The notes under the pieces: model-generated
Databases searched by the model: none
What the model saw: the letters and a program-made list of their open reading frames with translations, nothing else
Told to the model about the DNA's origin: nothing
Program-made: the position numbers and the translations under genes
Source: Parenemella sanctibonifatiensis
Lineage (GTDB): Bacteria > Actinomycetota > Actinomycetes > Propionibacteriales > Propionibacteriaceae
Assembly (NCBI RefSeq): GCF_002250565.1
Contig: NZ_NMVJ01000001.1
Coordinates: 186,001-250,000 of the forward strand
Reading direction: 5' to 3'
DNA: 64,000 nucleotides
In this document: positions 43,689-52,731 of the stretch, in pieces
How positions within the stretch are numbered: the stretch's first letter is position 1
How the letters are laid out: each line of letters opens with the position of its first letter

Positions 43689-44254
43689 AGCTCGCGCACC
43701 ACGAGCTCAAGCAGGAATCCCAGCCACTCATACATCGTGTACGCGAACTGGCGCGGGTCCTCGTCCGGCAGCTGTTCCAACTCCGACAACGACACCTCAT
43801 CGGTGATGTCGAGCCGGCTCGCCAGCGTCAACCGCAGACTGTTGATGCCCTTCAGCCAGGCATCGGTCTGGTCCTCTGCGATGACCACCACCGAGGACGC
43901 CTTCTCCGCGTCGCCGAGCTGGTCCAGGATCACCTGAAGCTGCGCCACCCGGTCGTCGCGCAGCTTCGCCTCGGTGAAGCGGCGATAGTCCGACTCGGCC
44001 TGCGGGTCGTGCGGATACGGATTGGGAAACAGTCGCTTGAGCGCCGGATCGGTCAACTCGGTCGGTTCGTCCTCAGCCGCATCGAGCTCGGCTTCCCAGG
44101 CGGCGAACGGATCGTCCGAATCGGTCGCCTGGCCCTCACCCATGGTGGCGGTCAGCAGTTCGACCAGCTGCTCGCACAACGACCGCAACAGGTCGACCTC
44201 GCCGGCGGCCAGTTCCAGTTTGATGCCCTGACGGGACTTCTTCGCGCGCACCAT
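43685..44254 (-). CDS. DUF2017 protein
   Basis: A 189-residue mainly helical, acidic protein of the DUF2017 family, which follows clpS throughout actinobacteria. The C-terminal segment AWLKGINSLRLTLASRL and MYEWLGFLLELVVREL is characteristic. An acidic variable stretch (DSDDPFAAWEAELDAAEDE) lies in the middle. Function is unknown; constant linkage to ClpS suggests a role in ClpCP proteolysis, which is inference. It starts 3 bases after clpS and overlaps murI. Confidence 0.9.
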   Translation of the reverse strand: MVRAKKSRQGIKLELAAGEVDLLRSLCEQLVELLTATMGEGQATDSDDPFAAWEAELDAAEDEPTELTDPALKRLFPNPYPHDPQAESDYRRFTEAKLRDDRVAQLQVILDQLGDAEKASSVVVIAEDQTDAWLKGINSLRLTLASRLDITDEVSLSELEQLPDEDPRQFAYTMYEWLGFLLELVVREL

Positions 44255-44257
44255 CGC

Positions 44258-44563
44258 TCACTCCGCCCGATCCAAGGTCGCCCACAGTCCGAAGCCATGC
44301 ATGGCCTGGACATCACGTTCCATCTCCTCGCGGTTGCCCGTCGCGACGACGGACCGGCCCCGATTGTGCACCTCGAGCATGAGCTGATGGGCCTTGTCCT
44401 TGGAGTAATGGAAGTAGGTCACGAAGACGTGGGTGACGTAGGACATCAGGTTGACCGGGTCGTCCCAGACGATGCAGACCCACGGCGTCGTGTCGAGGAT
44501 TGGGTCGGCGGGACGCTCGGCGACGGCTGCGCCGCCGGAGGGACTCTCGACCGGGGAACTCAT
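44258..44563 (-). CDS. clpS: ATP-dependent Clp protease adaptor ClpS
   Basis: A 101-residue adaptor that delivers N-degron substrates to the Clp AAA+ unfoldase. The core VCIVWDDPVNLMSYVTHVF includes the N-end-binding Asp, and HNRGRSVVATGNREEMERDV completes the fold; the first 25 residues are a disordered tail of the kind that enters the unfoldase. CACAAT (44576-44571) lies 7 bases before ATG 44563, giving a leaderless start from the promoter region shared with pncB. Confidence 0.95.
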   Translation of the reverse strand: MSSPVESPSGGAAVAERPADPILDTTPWVCIVWDDPVNLMSYVTHVFVTYFHYSKDKAHQLMLEVHNRGRSVVATGNREEMERDVQAMHGFGLWATLDRAE

Positions 44564-44593
44564 GGGTGCGATTGTGCCACTAGGCTGCCGGAC
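44564..44593. promoter_or_regulatory. Divergent leaderless promoters, clpS / pncB
   Basis: Only 30 bases separate the two start codons. Minus-strand CACAAT (44576-44571) and plus-strand TAGGCT (44581-44586) each sit 7 bases from their ATG. Their -35 regions must lie inside the opposite gene. Confidence 0.65.
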
Positions 44594-45916
44594 ATGAGTG
44601 GCACCTCCACGGCCCTGCTGACCGATCACTACGAACTCACCATGGTCCAGGCGGCGCGCGCCTCCGGGACCGCCGATCGGCGCAGCGTCTTCGAATTGTT
44701 CGCCCGCCGGCTGCCGACCGGACGCCGCTACGGTGTCGTCGCCGGCGTCGGCCGCGCGCTCGAGGCGATCGAGAACTTCCGCTTCGGACAGCCCGAACTC
44801 GACTTCCTCCAGGCCAACTCGGTCGTCGACGACGACACCCTGCAATGGCTGTCGCAGTACCGCTTCTCCGGCTCGATCTGGGGGTACGGCGAGGGCGAGA
44901 CCTACTTCCCCGGCTCTCCGCTGCTGGTCGTCGAGGGCACCTTCGCCGAGGCAGTGATCCTCGAGACCGTACTGCTCAGCATCTACAACTACGACTCCGC
45001 GGTCGCCTCAGCGGCCTCCCGGATGACGCTGATGGCCCAGGGCCGGCCCTGCATCGAGATGGGCTCGCGGCGTACCAGCGAGGAATCGGCAGTGGCAGCA
45101 GCCCGCGCCGCCTGGGTCGCCGGCTTCGCCTCCACCTCCAACCTCGCCGCCGGTCAACGCTGGGGCATCCCCACCGCCGGCACCGCCGCCCACTCCTTCA
45201 CGTTGTTGCACGACAACGAGGAGCAAGCCTTTGCCGCTCAGATCGCCACGCTGGGCCCCGACACCACCTTGTTGGTCGACACCTATGACGTCGAGGCGGC
45301 GGTCCGGCTCGGCGTGGAGCTGACTCACGGCAAGCTCGGTGCCGTACGCCTCGACTCCGGCGACCTGGCAGTCCAGGCCTCCGAGGTACGCGAGCTGCTC
45401 GACTCGCTCGGCGCCACCGACACCCGCATCATCGTCACCTCCGACCTGGACGAGTGGCAGATCGCGCTGCTGGGCCAGGCCCCCGTCAACGGGTACGGCG
45501 TCGGCACCCAGCTGGTCACCGGGTCAGGTGCGCCGACCTGCTCGATGGTCTACAAGCTGGTCGCCCGCGCCCAAGGCGACGAGCCCGATGCGCCGCTGGA
45601 GCCTGTCGCGAAGAAGTCCACCAGCAAGACCACCGTGGGCGGCCGCAAGTTTGCGCTGCGCCGCCTCGATGACCGCGGCGTCGCCGAGGCCGAGGTGATC
45701 GGCATCGGCAGCCAGCCCGATGGTGACTGGAACGACCGGGAACTGCTGCTGCCGTTGGTGCAGGACGGCGCGATCGTGGGCCGCGAGGATCTGTCAGCCG
45801 CGCGGGACCGGCACCAGGCCAGCCGCGCCGAACTACCCCGCGCGATCGCGAAGATGTCCCGCGGTGAACCCGTCATCCCGACGGTCTATCTGGATCCTGA
45901 CGCCGACCACGCCTGA
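44594..45916 (+). CDS. pncB: Nicotinate phosphoribosyltransferase
   Basis: Converts nicotinate and PRPP to nicotinate mononucleotide in NAD salvage. The 440-residue protein shows LLTDHYELTMVQAA at the N terminus, the IEMGSRRTSEESAV segment, VDTYDVEAAVRLGVEL, AVRLDSGDLAVQA and NGYGVGTQLVTGSGAP, all standard for the enzyme. The autophosphorylated His is likely in the AAHSF segment (GTAAHSFTLLHDNEEQAF). A linker near 345-360 is lengthened by a Ser/Lys-rich piece. Leaderless: TAGGCT is 7 bases before the ATG. pncA follows, placing the two salvage steps side by side. Confidence 0.95.
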   Translation: MSGTSTALLTDHYELTMVQAARASGTADRRSVFELFARRLPTGRRYGVVAGVGRALEAIENFRFGQPELDFLQANSVVDDDTLQWLSQYRFSGSIWGYGEGETYFPGSPLLVVEGTFAEAVILETVLLSIYNYDSAVASAASRMTLMAQGRPCIEMGSRRTSEESAVAAARAAWVAGFASTSNLAAGQRWGIPTAGTAAHSFTLLHDNEEQAFAAQIATLGPDTTLLVDTYDVEAAVRLGVELTHGKLGAVRLDSGDLAVQASEVRELLDSLGATDTRIIVTSDLDEWQIALLGQAPVNGYGVGTQLVTGSGAPTCSMVYKLVARAQGDEPDAPLEPVAKKSTSKTTVGGRKFALRRLDDRGVAEAEVIGIGSQPDGDWNDRELLLPLVQDGAIVGREDLSAARDRHQASRAELPRAIAKMSRGEPVIPTVYLDPDADHA

Positions 45917-45959
45917 GCCCGGCCGCGCCGGTGCGCAGAGCGTAAGGGAGAATGTCGGC

Positions 45960-46535
45960 ATGACTCGTGCTCTCATCGTTGTCGATGTCCAGAACGATTT
46001 CTGCGAAGGAGGGTCGCTGGCGGTGGTCGGCGGCGCCGCTGTCGCTGACAAGATCGGTGAGCTTCTCGACTCGGACCACGGCTATGACCTGATCGTCGCC
46101 ACCCGGGACCACCACATTGATCCAGGCAGTCACTTCTCCGACCAGCCCGATTTCGTCGACTCCTGGCCGCCGCACTGTGTGGTCGGCACCCGCGGCGTCG
46201 AGTTCCACGCGCCGCTGCAGGCCGACGACTTCGCTGCCGTCTTCGACAAGGGCGAGTACGCCGCGGCGTACTCCGGTTTCGAGGGCAAGAGCAGCGACGA
46301 GGTCAGCCAGTCCGAAGCGGGTCTTGACCTCGCGGCTTACCTGCAGCAACACGACGTCGACCAGGTCGACGTCTGTGGTCTGGCCGAGGACTACTGCGTC
46401 ACCGCGACGGCCAGCGACGCCGCCGCCGCGGGCTTCACCACCCGCGTGATCACCCAGCTGACCGCCCCGGTCCACCCGGACAAGCAGGAAGCGACCTGGG
46501 CCAGCTGGGAACAAGCCGGCATCACCCGCGCCTGA
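45960..46535 (+). CDS. pncA: Nicotinamidase
   Basis: Hydrolyses nicotinamide to nicotinate, the substrate of the upstream pncB product. The 191-residue isochorismatase-fold protein has the catalytic triad Asp9 (VVDVQNDF), Lys97 (FDKGEY) and Cys146 (AEDYCVTAT). Metal ligands Asp50, His52 and His58 are in TRDHHIDPGSHF. GAGAAT lies 6 bases before ATG 45960 and a weak AAGGGA further up, so the start could be leaderless or weakly ribosome-bound. It converges on malQ. Confidence 0.95.
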   Translation: MTRALIVVDVQNDFCEGGSLAVVGGAAVADKIGELLDSDHGYDLIVATRDHHIDPGSHFSDQPDFVDSWPPHCVVGTRGVEFHAPLQADDFAAVFDKGEYAAAYSGFEGKSSDEVSQSEAGLDLAAYLQQHDVDQVDVCGLAEDYCVTATASDAAAAGFTTRVITQLTAPVHPDKQEATWASWEQAGITRA

Positions 46536-46545
46536 GCCCGGACGC

Positions 46546-48693
46546 TCAGTCGCGGCGCTCCCGCATCACGTCCATCAGGCGGCGGGCGCGCGGGTTGCTG
46601 ACCAGGTCCTCGAGCAGCACCGGTACGCCGTCGGGTCCGGCCAGTGGCACCCGCCAGTTCGGGTACTCCTGCCAGGTGCCGGGCAGGTTCTGCGGCCGAT
46701 GGTCCCCGACCGCGTCGCTGAGCGTCGGGCACAGATAACGCGCCGGGCTGAGCGCCAGATAGCGGTGCATCGCCTCGACCAGCGACGTCTCGTCGGGCTC
46801 GTCGGGCAACAGCCCCCGCTGGCCGACGGCGTCGAGGATCTGGTTGACGTGCGCGCTCTCCTCCGCCAGCTCCTCGGCCAGCGGCCGGTCCAGCAGCCCC
46901 AGGTCGTGGCGCAGCTGCACGTGGCTGTTGGCCAGGTACGCCGGGGTGGTCGGCAGGTCATGGGTGGTGATGGAGGCCATCGAGTCGGCTCGCCACTGTT
47001 CCGGCGGCAACGGAGTGTCGCCGTCGTATTCGAACCACAGCAGCGAGGTGCCGCTGACACCGCGACTGGACAGATACTCGCGCACTCCCGGCTCGACCGT
47101 CCCCAGGTCCTCGCCGACCACGATCGCACCCGCCCGGGCCGCCTCCAGCACCAGGATGCCGACCATGGCGGCCGGGTCATAGCGCACGTAGGTGCCGTGG
47201 TCGGGGGTACGCCCCTGCGGCACCCACCAGAGCCGGAACAGCGCCATCACGTGGTCCATCCGCAAGCCGCCGCCGTGCCGCAGTAGCCCGGCAACCATGG
47301 TCCGGAAGGGACGGTACGCCAGCTCCTCGAGCCGGTCCGGGCGCAGCGGCGGCTGGCTCCAGTCCTGCCCCTTCTGGTTGAACGCATCCGGCGGCGAACC
47401 GACGGTGACCCCCACGGCGTACGCCTCTGGCTCGGACCAGACGTCGGAGCCGTTGACGCTGACGCCCACAGCGAGATCGTGGATCACGCCGATCGACATG
47501 CGAGCCTCGGTCGCGGCGGTCTGGGCGCGGGCCAGTTGCAGGTCGCACTGCCACTGCAGCCAGCACCAGAACTCCACCTCCGCTGCGTGGTCGCGGCTGA
47601 AGTCGGCGACGGCCTCCGAACGCGGGTCCTGCAGGTCCGCGGGCCAGTCCCGCCAGCCCATCCCGTGCTCGACGACCAGCGCGCTCCAGATGGCGTGGTT
47701 GAGGAGCCCGGCGCCCTCCCGATTGCAGTACTGCTCGAAGGCGATCTGACGGGCCGGCGTACGCCCGGCGGCAAAGATGGTGCGCAACGCCAGCTGCTTG
47801 GCTGCCCAGGTCAGGTTGCGGTCCAGCAAGTCGTCGGGGCCGCCGATCCTGGGGACGCCGGCGCGCAGCTGGTCCACCTCGACGCGATCGGCGTCCGACA
47901 GGTAGGCGTACTCCTCGATCGCCTCGGGCCGCAGGTAGATCGGGTTGATGAAGCGGCGGCTGGTCGGCAGGTAGGGCGAGTTCTCCATCGGGGCCGACGG
48001 TTCGGCCGCGTGGAGAGGGTTGACCAGCAGGAAGTCGGCTCCCTCGGCCCCGCTCCAGGTGGTCAGGTCAGCGAGATCGCTGAGGTCACCCAAACCCCAA
48101 GAACGGCGAGACAGCACCGAATACAGCTGGGCGGCGAAACCCCAGCCACGACCGTCGGTCAGGGCAGGTTCGGGCAACGTGGCCGGGGTGACGGCCAGCA
48201 CGCCGGTGGCGCTCTGGTCACCCCAGTGGGCGGTGAGCTTGTGGTAGCCCAGCGGCAGACCGGCGGGCAGCTCGAAGCTGGCCTCGCCGATCAGTTGTCC
48301 GTCGACCTCGCGCGGGTCGCGCCACAGGTCCAGCTGCACCAGAGCGCGGGTCTCGCCACCCTCGGTGCGAAGCTCGACGTGCACCCCAGCGCCGTGGGGG
48401 ACGTGGATCGCGACAACGTCGGAGTCGGTCTCGGTCATCACCGTGAAGGGCGGCACGACCCGACGCCACAGCCGGGTCTCACTCTCCACCAACGCTTCGG
48501 CGATCGCCTCTGAGCTGGTCGCGTTGATGCCCATCGCAGCGAGCACTCGGATCAGGGTTTCAGCGCTGACGGCACGCTCATTGCCCTTCCAATCGTGGAA
48601 CTGGGTGGCAATCCCGTACGCGTCTGCGAGCTTGCGCAGCTCCGTCGAGGGCGGCTGCGGGACGGAATCGGGGCCTGCGGGCGACTCGTTCAC
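46546..48693 (-). CDS. malQ: 4-alpha-glucanotransferase (amylomaltase)
   Basis: GH77 enzyme that transfers alpha-1,4-glucan chains in maltodextrin and glycogen metabolism. The 715-residue protein has the nucleophile Asp in LRMDHVMALFRLWW, the acid/base Glu in VVGEDLGTVEPGV, and the third Asp in THDLPTTPAYL. An N-terminal region of about 150 residues is the extra beta domain seen in actinobacterial MalQ. TAGGCT at 48705-48700 is 6 bases before GTG 48693, so it is leaderless. The RDD gene ends 4 bases upstream of it. Confidence 0.95.
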   Translation of the reverse strand: MNESPAGPDSVPQPPSTELRKLADAYGIATQFHDWKGNERAVSAETLIRVLAAMGINATSSEAIAEALVESETRLWRRVVPPFTVMTETDSDVVAIHVPHGAGVHVELRTEGGETRALVQLDLWRDPREVDGQLIGEASFELPAGLPLGYHKLTAHWGDQSATGVLAVTPATLPEPALTDGRGWGFAAQLYSVLSRRSWGLGDLSDLADLTTWSGAEGADFLLVNPLHAAEPSAPMENSPYLPTSRRFINPIYLRPEAIEEYAYLSDADRVEVDQLRAGVPRIGGPDDLLDRNLTWAAKQLALRTIFAAGRTPARQIAFEQYCNREGAGLLNHAIWSALVVEHGMGWRDWPADLQDPRSEAVADFSRDHAAEVEFWCWLQWQCDLQLARAQTAATEARMSIGVIHDLAVGVSVNGSDVWSEPEAYAVGVTVGSPPDAFNQKGQDWSQPPLRPDRLEELAYRPFRTMVAGLLRHGGGLRMDHVMALFRLWWVPQGRTPDHGTYVRYDPAAMVGILVLEAARAGAIVVGEDLGTVEPGVREYLSSRGVSGTSLLWFEYDGDTPLPPEQWRADSMASITTHDLPTTPAYLANSHVQLRHDLGLLDRPLAEELAEESAHVNQILDAVGQRGLLPDEPDETSLVEAMHRYLALSPARYLCPTLSDAVGDHRPQNLPGTWQEYPNWRVPLAGPDGVPVLLEDLVSNPRARRLMDVMRERRD

Positions 48694-48697
48694 GGGC

Positions 48698-49477
48698 TCA
48701 GCCTAAGCGGCTGGGCAGCTCCGATGCAGCAGGACGCGCCTCCGCGGTCGCGGCGACCACCGCGGTCCCGGAGAGGGTGTCGTGGAAGGCCTGCCCATCC
48801 TTGTCCCACAACGGCCGCAGCACGCTGTAGAGCAAGAGCACCCAGATCACCGCACCACCGTTGACCAGCAGCGTCCACAGGATGCTGCGGTGGATGACGG
48901 TGCCCCAGCCCAGTTTGTCGGTCGGCTTCGGTTCGGGGGCGCCGGGCCGCAGCCAGCGCGGCTTGGCGATGACCCGGAGCCCGAAGAGGCGCTGCCCCCA
49001 GGTCGCCGAACGGGTGCGCAGCAACCAGATGCCGTACGCCAGTGACAGCCCGACCGTGACACCGGTGAGGATCAGCTGCTCCTCGACGGTGATGAACTGC
49101 GCCGCATCAGGCATCGGCATCGGCTGGGTGCCGGCGTTGGCGACCATCCAGTCGTCAATCCTGGCGGCAATGCTGCTGAGCACCGACCAACACACCAGCA
49201 TCGAGGCGAGCTGGACCACAACGACGTCGATGACCGTGGCACCGACCCGGCGCCACCAGATGCCCTTGCCGGTTGCGCCGGTCGGCCGCTGTCCCGGGTT
49301 GCGCCCCGCAGCCGTGTGGCCGGGTCGGACTCCGCTGCCCTCACGGGTCTGCGAGGACCATTGCCAGCCGTCCCAGTAGCGTTCCCGGGCGGCGTCCAAA
49401 GGGTCGGGGTACCAGCCCGTCGGCGCCGCGTGGCGTCCGGGCGGTGCAGGCGGCGAACCGATCGGCATCTCACTCAT
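48698..49477 (-). CDS. DUF2510 / RDD membrane protein
   Basis: A 259-residue protein. The N terminus carries a DUF2510 motif (TGWYPDPLDAARERYWDGWQW), a short WW-like fold common in actinobacterial membrane proteins. A linker leads to an RDD domain with about four membrane helices (GATVIDVVVVQLASMLV, LTGVTVGLSLAYGIWLL, GQRLFGLRVI, LVNGGAVIWVLLLYSVLRPLWDKDGQAFHD), the last with the family Asp-Lys-Asp motif. RDD proteins may be ion exchangers; the role is unsettled. ATG 49477 is chosen; a GTG three bases upstream in the same frame is possible, with CAGACT nearby. Confidence 0.85.
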   Translation of the reverse strand: MSEMPIGSPPAPPGRHAAPTGWYPDPLDAARERYWDGWQWSSQTREGSGVRPGHTAAGRNPGQRPTGATGKGIWWRRVGATVIDVVVVQLASMLVCWSVLSSIAARIDDWMVANAGTQPMPMPDAAQFITVEEQLILTGVTVGLSLAYGIWLLRTRSATWGQRLFGLRVIAKPRWLRPGAPEPKPTDKLGWGTVIHRSILWTLLVNGGAVIWVLLLYSVLRPLWDKDGQAFHDTLSGTAVVAATAEARPAASELPSRLG

Positions 49478-49584
49478 CACCCCTGAGTCTGCCACCTCGC
49501 GCCAGCAAACGTTGGGTGAAGAATCGCCCCTCGGACGGATCGGGATGGGCATCTTGAGCGTCGATACGCGACACTATGGAGGTC

Positions 49585-50925
49585 ATGGAAAAGATCGGTC
49601 GCTACTCCGTCTCCGAGCGCATCGGCGCCGGCAGCTTCGCGACCGTGTGGAAGGGTCACGACGATGACCTCGATGTCCCGGTTGCGATCAAGGTTTTGGC
49701 GGACAACTGGACCAGCAATGATGACGTACGCCAGCGCTTCCTGACCGAGGCGCGGTTGATGCGCAGGATTCGCGACGACGCCGTCGTGCGGGTCTATGAC
49801 ATCGGCACCACCACGGGTGGCCAGCCGTACTTCGTGATGGACTACGCCGATGCCGGCTCGCTGGAGGAACGTCGCAAGAATCTGCTGCCTCCCCAGGAGG
49901 CGCTGTTGATCTGCGCCCAGGCGTGTCGGGCCCTCGATGTCATCCATCGACATGGCGTCATCCACCGCGACGTGACACCGGGCAACATCCTGCTCAGCCA
50001 CGACAGCCGCGGCCACATGCGGGCCCTGATCGCCGACCTCGGCGTGGCGAAGTCAACCGTCGGGATGGCCGGCGCGACGATGACGGCGGGTACGCCGGCG
50101 TACATGGCGATCGAGCAGGCGACCGGCGTCGGTGTCCTGGACCACCGCGCCGACATCTACTCGATGGGTGCCGTGACGTACGCCATGTTGACCGGCCGGC
50201 CGCCGTTCCGGATCAAGAGCTTGCAGGATCTGTTGGCCCACGATCCGCACCAGCCGCCGGCGCCCGTGGCCCAGCGGGTGCAGGCACCGTCGACGTTGGA
50301 CACCTTGTTGGCCTCGACGCTGTCAGCCGACCCGGAGCGGCGTCCACCGAGTGCGGAAGTGATGGCGCAGGCGCTGGAGCGGATCGCCAAGGCGACCGCG
50401 GGCGGTTTCGGGCTGCAGTTGCCGCCCGAGATGGCGGTTGATGCAACCGTGTTGCGGCCGCCGAGTGCCGGCAGCCCGCAGTCGCTCGCACCTGATTCGC
50501 TCGCACCTGATTCGCTCGCACCTGATTCGCTCGCACCGCAACCGCAGTCGCTGTCGCCGCAATCACTCGCGCCGCAGTCCCTGCCTCCGCAGTCGCTCGC
50601 CCCTCAGTCATTCGGCCAGCCACCACAGGGCCAACCATCGGCGTACCAGTCGCAGATCAGCTACTCGCCAACCTTCACCCCGCACCACCAGTCCAGTCCC
50701 AACCCGGTCGCCCCCAGCTCCCAGAGCAGCCCGCAGCCGTACGCCGGCAGCCAGCTGTCCCCGCCGCCGGCCGGCTCCGCCAAGGCCGGGCAACCTCGTC
50801 GGGCAGCCGGGCCGGAACCGGAGGGACGTTCCCCGCTGCAGATCGTGTTGCTCATCGTGAGCGGCTTCGCGCTGTTCGGCGTCACCTTGCTCGTCACGAT
50901 CCTGATTGCCCAAGCCCTGGGGTGA
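49585..50925 (+). CDS. Tail-anchored Ser/Thr protein kinase
   Basis: A 446-residue eukaryotic-type kinase. Motifs in order: Gly loop IGAGSFATVWKG, Lys36 in VAIKVL, the catalytic loop HRDVTPGN (Asp129), DLG in place of DFG, and GTPAYMAIEQ. After the kinase domain (to about 275) comes a 140-residue Pro/Gln/Ser-rich low-complexity stretch with SLAPD repeats, then one membrane helix at the very C terminus (LQIVLLIVSGFALFGVTLLV) with no extracellular domain. It therefore lacks PASTA or other sensor repeats. ATG 49585 is preferred because CACTAT is 7 bases upstream; ATG 49576 is in frame. Confidence 0.88.
   Translation: MEKIGRYSVSERIGAGSFATVWKGHDDDLDVPVAIKVLADNWTSNDDVRQRFLTEARLMRRIRDDAVVRVYDIGTTTGGQPYFVMDYADAGSLEERRKNLLPPQEALLICAQACRALDVIHRHGVIHRDVTPGNILLSHDSRGHMRALIADLGVAKSTVGMAGATMTAGTPAYMAIEQATGVGVLDHRADIYSMGAVTYAMLTGRPPFRIKSLQDLLAHDPHQPPAPVAQRVQAPSTLDTLLASTLSADPERRPPSAEVMAQALERIAKATAGGFGLQLPPEMAVDATVLRPPSAGSPQSLAPDSLAPDSLAPDSLAPQPQSLSPQSLAPQSLPPQSLAPQSFGQPPQGQPSAYQSQISYSPTFTPHHQSSPNPVAPSSQSSPQPYAGSQLSPPPAGSAKAGQPRRAAGPEPEGRSPLQIVLLIVSGFALFGVTLLVTILIAQALG
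50482..50537. repeat. 15-bp tandem repeat in the kinase linker
   Basis: The unit tcgctcgcacctgat occurs three times in perfect tandem at 50482-50526, with a partial fourth copy, encoding SLAPD. Related, more diverged SLxPQ units continue to about 50615. Length variation would alter linker size while keeping frame. Confidence 0.9.
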
Positions 50926-50962
50926 TCGACCTGCTGGGTTGATCGACGTGCTGGTCTGACCC

Positions 50963-52702
50963 TCAGCCGCGGATCGCCCAGTCCCGCAGCATCGCGATGC
51001 GCTGCCGAAGCTGTTCGGCATCGGCAACCGCCGACGGCGGGCCGCCACACTTGGCGCGCAGCTCGGAATGGATCACACCGTGTGGTTTGTCAGTGCGGTG
51101 GTGCCAGGCCCCGACCAACGAATTCAGTTCCCGGCGCAGCTCCCGCAGCTGCTGGTGGGTTGACTGCGCCTGCTGCGGGCTGTCCTTGCTGCTGCGCGCC
51201 AAATGGTCGGCCTGCCGACGCCGCAACAGCTCGGTGACCTGGTCCGGCTCCAGCAACCCCGGCAGCCCCAGGTATTCCTCTTCCTCGGGGGACCCGGCGA
51301 CCGCCTGCATGCCGAACTCGCCACCGTCGTAGACGACCCGGTCGAAGTCCGCCTCGCTGTCGAGGGCGGCAAATCCGGGCAGGTCCAGGTCGGCGTCCGG
51401 CTCGGACTCGAGCCGGTTGGCCGCGGCCAGCAGTTCGGACTCGTCGGCATGCTTGGGCGCCTTCAGGACGTGGTCGCGCTGCACCTCCATGTGGGCGGCG
51501 TGCTGCAGCAGCCCCGGGACGCTCGGCAGGAAGACCGAGGCGGTCTCCCCCTTGGCGCGGGCGCGCACGAACCGGCCCACCGCCTGCGCGAAGAACAACG
51601 GGGTGGCGGTGGTGGTGGCGTACACGCCGACCCCGAGCCGGGGCACGTCGACGCCTTCGGACACCATCCGGACGGCGACCATCCACCGGGCATCACTCTC
51701 GGCGAAGGCGGAGATCTTCTTGCTCGCCTTGGGATCGTCGGACAGCACCACGGTGGGGCTGGTGTCGGTGAGCTGCTTGAGGAGCGCGGCGTACGCCCGG
51801 GCATGGGTCTGGTCGGTGGCGATCACCAGACCCCCGGCGTCGGGAAAGTGTCGGCGTACCTCGGTGAGGCGGGTGTCGGCGGCCCGCAACACCTGCGGGA
51901 TCCAGGCGCCCTGCGGGTCCAGCGCGGTCCGCAGCGCCTGGCTGACCATGTCCTTGGTGAGCGGCTCGCCGAGCCGGGCCGTCATCTCGTCGCCGGCATT
52001 GGTGCGCCAGCTCATCTGACCGCTGTACGCCATGAACAGGACCGGCCGGACGATGCCGTCGGCGAGCGCCTCACCGTAGCCGTAGGAGAAGTCCGCAGCC
52101 GACCGCATGCCGCCCTCGCCGTCAGGTTCGTACGTGACGAATGGGATCGGGTTGGCATCGGAGCGGAACGGCGTACCGGTGAGCATCAGCCGGCGGGTGG
52201 CTGGTTCGAAGGCTTCCCGGACCGCATCTCCCCACGACAGCGCATCGCCGGCATGGTGCACCTCGTCGAGGATCACCAGGGTCTTGGCCTGTTCGGTGCG
52301 GATCCGGGCGGCCAACGGGTTGGCGGCCACGCCGGCGTACGTGGTGGCGTAGCCGACGAAACTCCTGCTGGTACGCGAGCGGCGCTGCCCGAAGTCGGGG
52401 TCGATCGCGATCCCGGCGCGGTCGCCGGCCTCGGCCCACTGGACCTTGAGGTGTTCGGTCGGGGCGACCACGACGATGCGCTGGATGATGTGGCGTTCCA
52501 GCAGGTCGGCAGCGAGGGTCAGGGCGAAGGAGGTCTTGCCGGCGCCGGGGGTGGCCACAGTCAGGAAGTCACGTGGCGCCAGGTCCCGATAACGCTGCAG
52601 CGCCGCGGATTGCCAGGCCCGAAGAGTCTTGGCGGTGCCCCACGCGGCCCGGGCCGGGTACGCCGGAGACAGTCCGGGCAGGTCGGGCAATGCGTCAGTC
52701 AC
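50963..52702 (-). CDS. DEAD/DEAH-type helicase (SF2)
   Basis: A 579-residue superfamily 2 helicase. Motif I is VATPGAGKTSFAL near residue 50, motif II LVILDEVHHAGDA, motif III LTGTPFRSD, and motif VI QAVGRFVRARAKG. The C-terminal 140 residues, after the helicase core, are charged and helical and include HRTDKPHGVIHSELR. It resembles actinobacterial RadD/UvrB-like DNA helicases, but the exact role is unknown. GTG 52702 has TAACAT 8 bases upstream. The DUF3039 gene lies 29 bases before it on the same strand, so the two may form one operon. Confidence 0.88.
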   Translation of the reverse strand: MTDALPDLPGLSPAYPARAAWGTAKTLRAWQSAALQRYRDLAPRDFLTVATPGAGKTSFALTLAADLLERHIIQRIVVVAPTEHLKVQWAEAGDRAGIAIDPDFGQRRSRTSRSFVGYATTYAGVAANPLAARIRTEQAKTLVILDEVHHAGDALSWGDAVREAFEPATRRLMLTGTPFRSDANPIPFVTYEPDGEGGMRSAADFSYGYGEALADGIVRPVLFMAYSGQMSWRTNAGDEMTARLGEPLTKDMVSQALRTALDPQGAWIPQVLRAADTRLTEVRRHFPDAGGLVIATDQTHARAYAALLKQLTDTSPTVVLSDDPKASKKISAFAESDARWMVAVRMVSEGVDVPRLGVGVYATTTATPLFFAQAVGRFVRARAKGETASVFLPSVPGLLQHAAHMEVQRDHVLKAPKHADESELLAAANRLESEPDADLDLPGFAALDSEADFDRVVYDGGEFGMQAVAGSPEEEEYLGLPGLLEPDQVTELLRRRQADHLARSSKDSPQQAQSTHQQLRELRRELNSLVGAWHHRTDKPHGVIHSELRAKCGGPPSAVADAEQLRQRIAMLRDWAIRG

Positions 52703-52731
52703 GTGGGCTCATGTTAGCCCGCCGTGGCGAC

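Noticed and set aside
50482-50615. CRISPR-like repeat array
   Set aside because: The repeats are direct 15-bp coding units without spacers, inside a kinase gene.
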